A DNA stretch of 64,000 nt from Linepithema humile. Taxonomy: Eukaryota; Arthropoda; Insecta; Hymenoptera; Formicidae. This document shows positions 63,655-64,000 of the stretch, piece by piece. The translations under genes were made by a program, and so were the position numbers. The notes beneath the pieces are model-generated. The model did no database searches and was not told the origin of the DNA. It was given only the letters and a program-made list of their open reading frames with translations. Location of the stretch: contig NC_090129.1 in the NCBI RefSeq assembly GCF_040581485.1, forward strand, positions 31,916,764 to 31,980,763, given 5' to 3'. Within the stretch, counting starts at the first letter, position 1. Every line of letters starts with the position of its first letter.

Positions 63655-64000
63655 GTTATCGTGAACTTCTTGCACAATAAATTCTCCGTGTCGTTTGAGT
63701 AAGCGGTACTCAGATTTCATTACTACTCCACTATCAAAATCTGCGAGAAAATCCTTCTTTTGTAAGCATCTTTTTGCAACTTTTCAAAGTTATATATTTA
63801 CACGATGAAAGAATGCATATAAATAGAAAATATTTTGCTGCGTTTCTTAATAAAAAAAACTTGAAATAATATAAGAAACTTTGAAAAATTTGAATATGCG
63901 ATAAATTTTATAAACTATTTAACATAATAAGTATGTCACAATGCAAATGAAAATTATAATAATCGAATTTTGATCCTTATTATAATCATTAGTAATTAAA

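Larger units (their letters stand above)
61251..64000. other. CpG-rich to 62.58 kb, then mixed, no gene seen
   Basis: The strand-skewed block is described separately. 62600-63050 is mixed, 63060-63700 is CpG-rich with repeated words, and the last 280 bases are AT-rich. Confidence 0.4.

Overview
The window looks like non-coding nuclear DNA from an insect. The best guess is a hymenopteran, possibly an ant, but this rests on composition only. Long AT-rich stretches alternate with shorter blocks visibly richer in G/C and crowded with CpG. GA microsatellites and long A/T homopolymers are common, and there is no bacterial gene density. Open reading frames are short (largest about 205 codons), start anywhere, overlap on both strands and show no protein family I recognise. 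I found no convincing protein-coding gene, tRNA, rRNA, CRISPR array or intact transposase. The sequence could be a large intron or an intergenic desert, and it does not say which.

Layout: 1-4850 is mostly AT-rich with one GC-rich patch near 1.15-1.44 kb. 4.85-9.3 kb is GC-richer; it holds three short strong stem-loops (5083-5216), a diverged direct duplication (about 6.47 and 7.85 kb) and an alternating purine/pyrimidine tract. 9.3-18.5 kb is mainly AT-rich with small tandem repeats. 18.5-22 kb holds a (GA)n tract and the most striking structure of the window: two 208-bp arms in inverted orientation, differing at 3 positions, around a 1127-bp spacer (20429-21971). 23.1-25.5 kb is GC-richer and ends in a TATA/initiator-like arrangement followed by a near-perfect 17-bp inverted repeat. 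25.5-41 kb alternates in composition. It contains a pyrimidine-rich tandem repeat between two 9-bp direct repeats, a GC-rich block with (GA)n at 31.2 kb, a 45-base T run whose complementary strand has AATAAA just upstream of the A run, and a G-quadruplex-type tract. 40.6-64 kb contains a perfect 20-bp palindrome, a homopurine tract, several short duplications and a switch from pyrimidine-rich to purine-rich strand near 62 kb.

No genes can be shown to work together here. The items most worth checking are the inverted-repeat pair (a transposon-like unit with possible TA target duplication, or an inverted duplication able to form long double-stranded RNA if transcribed), the possible retroposed tail at 33.9 kb, the 6.5/7.9 kb duplicated module and the promoter-like site at 25.3 kb.
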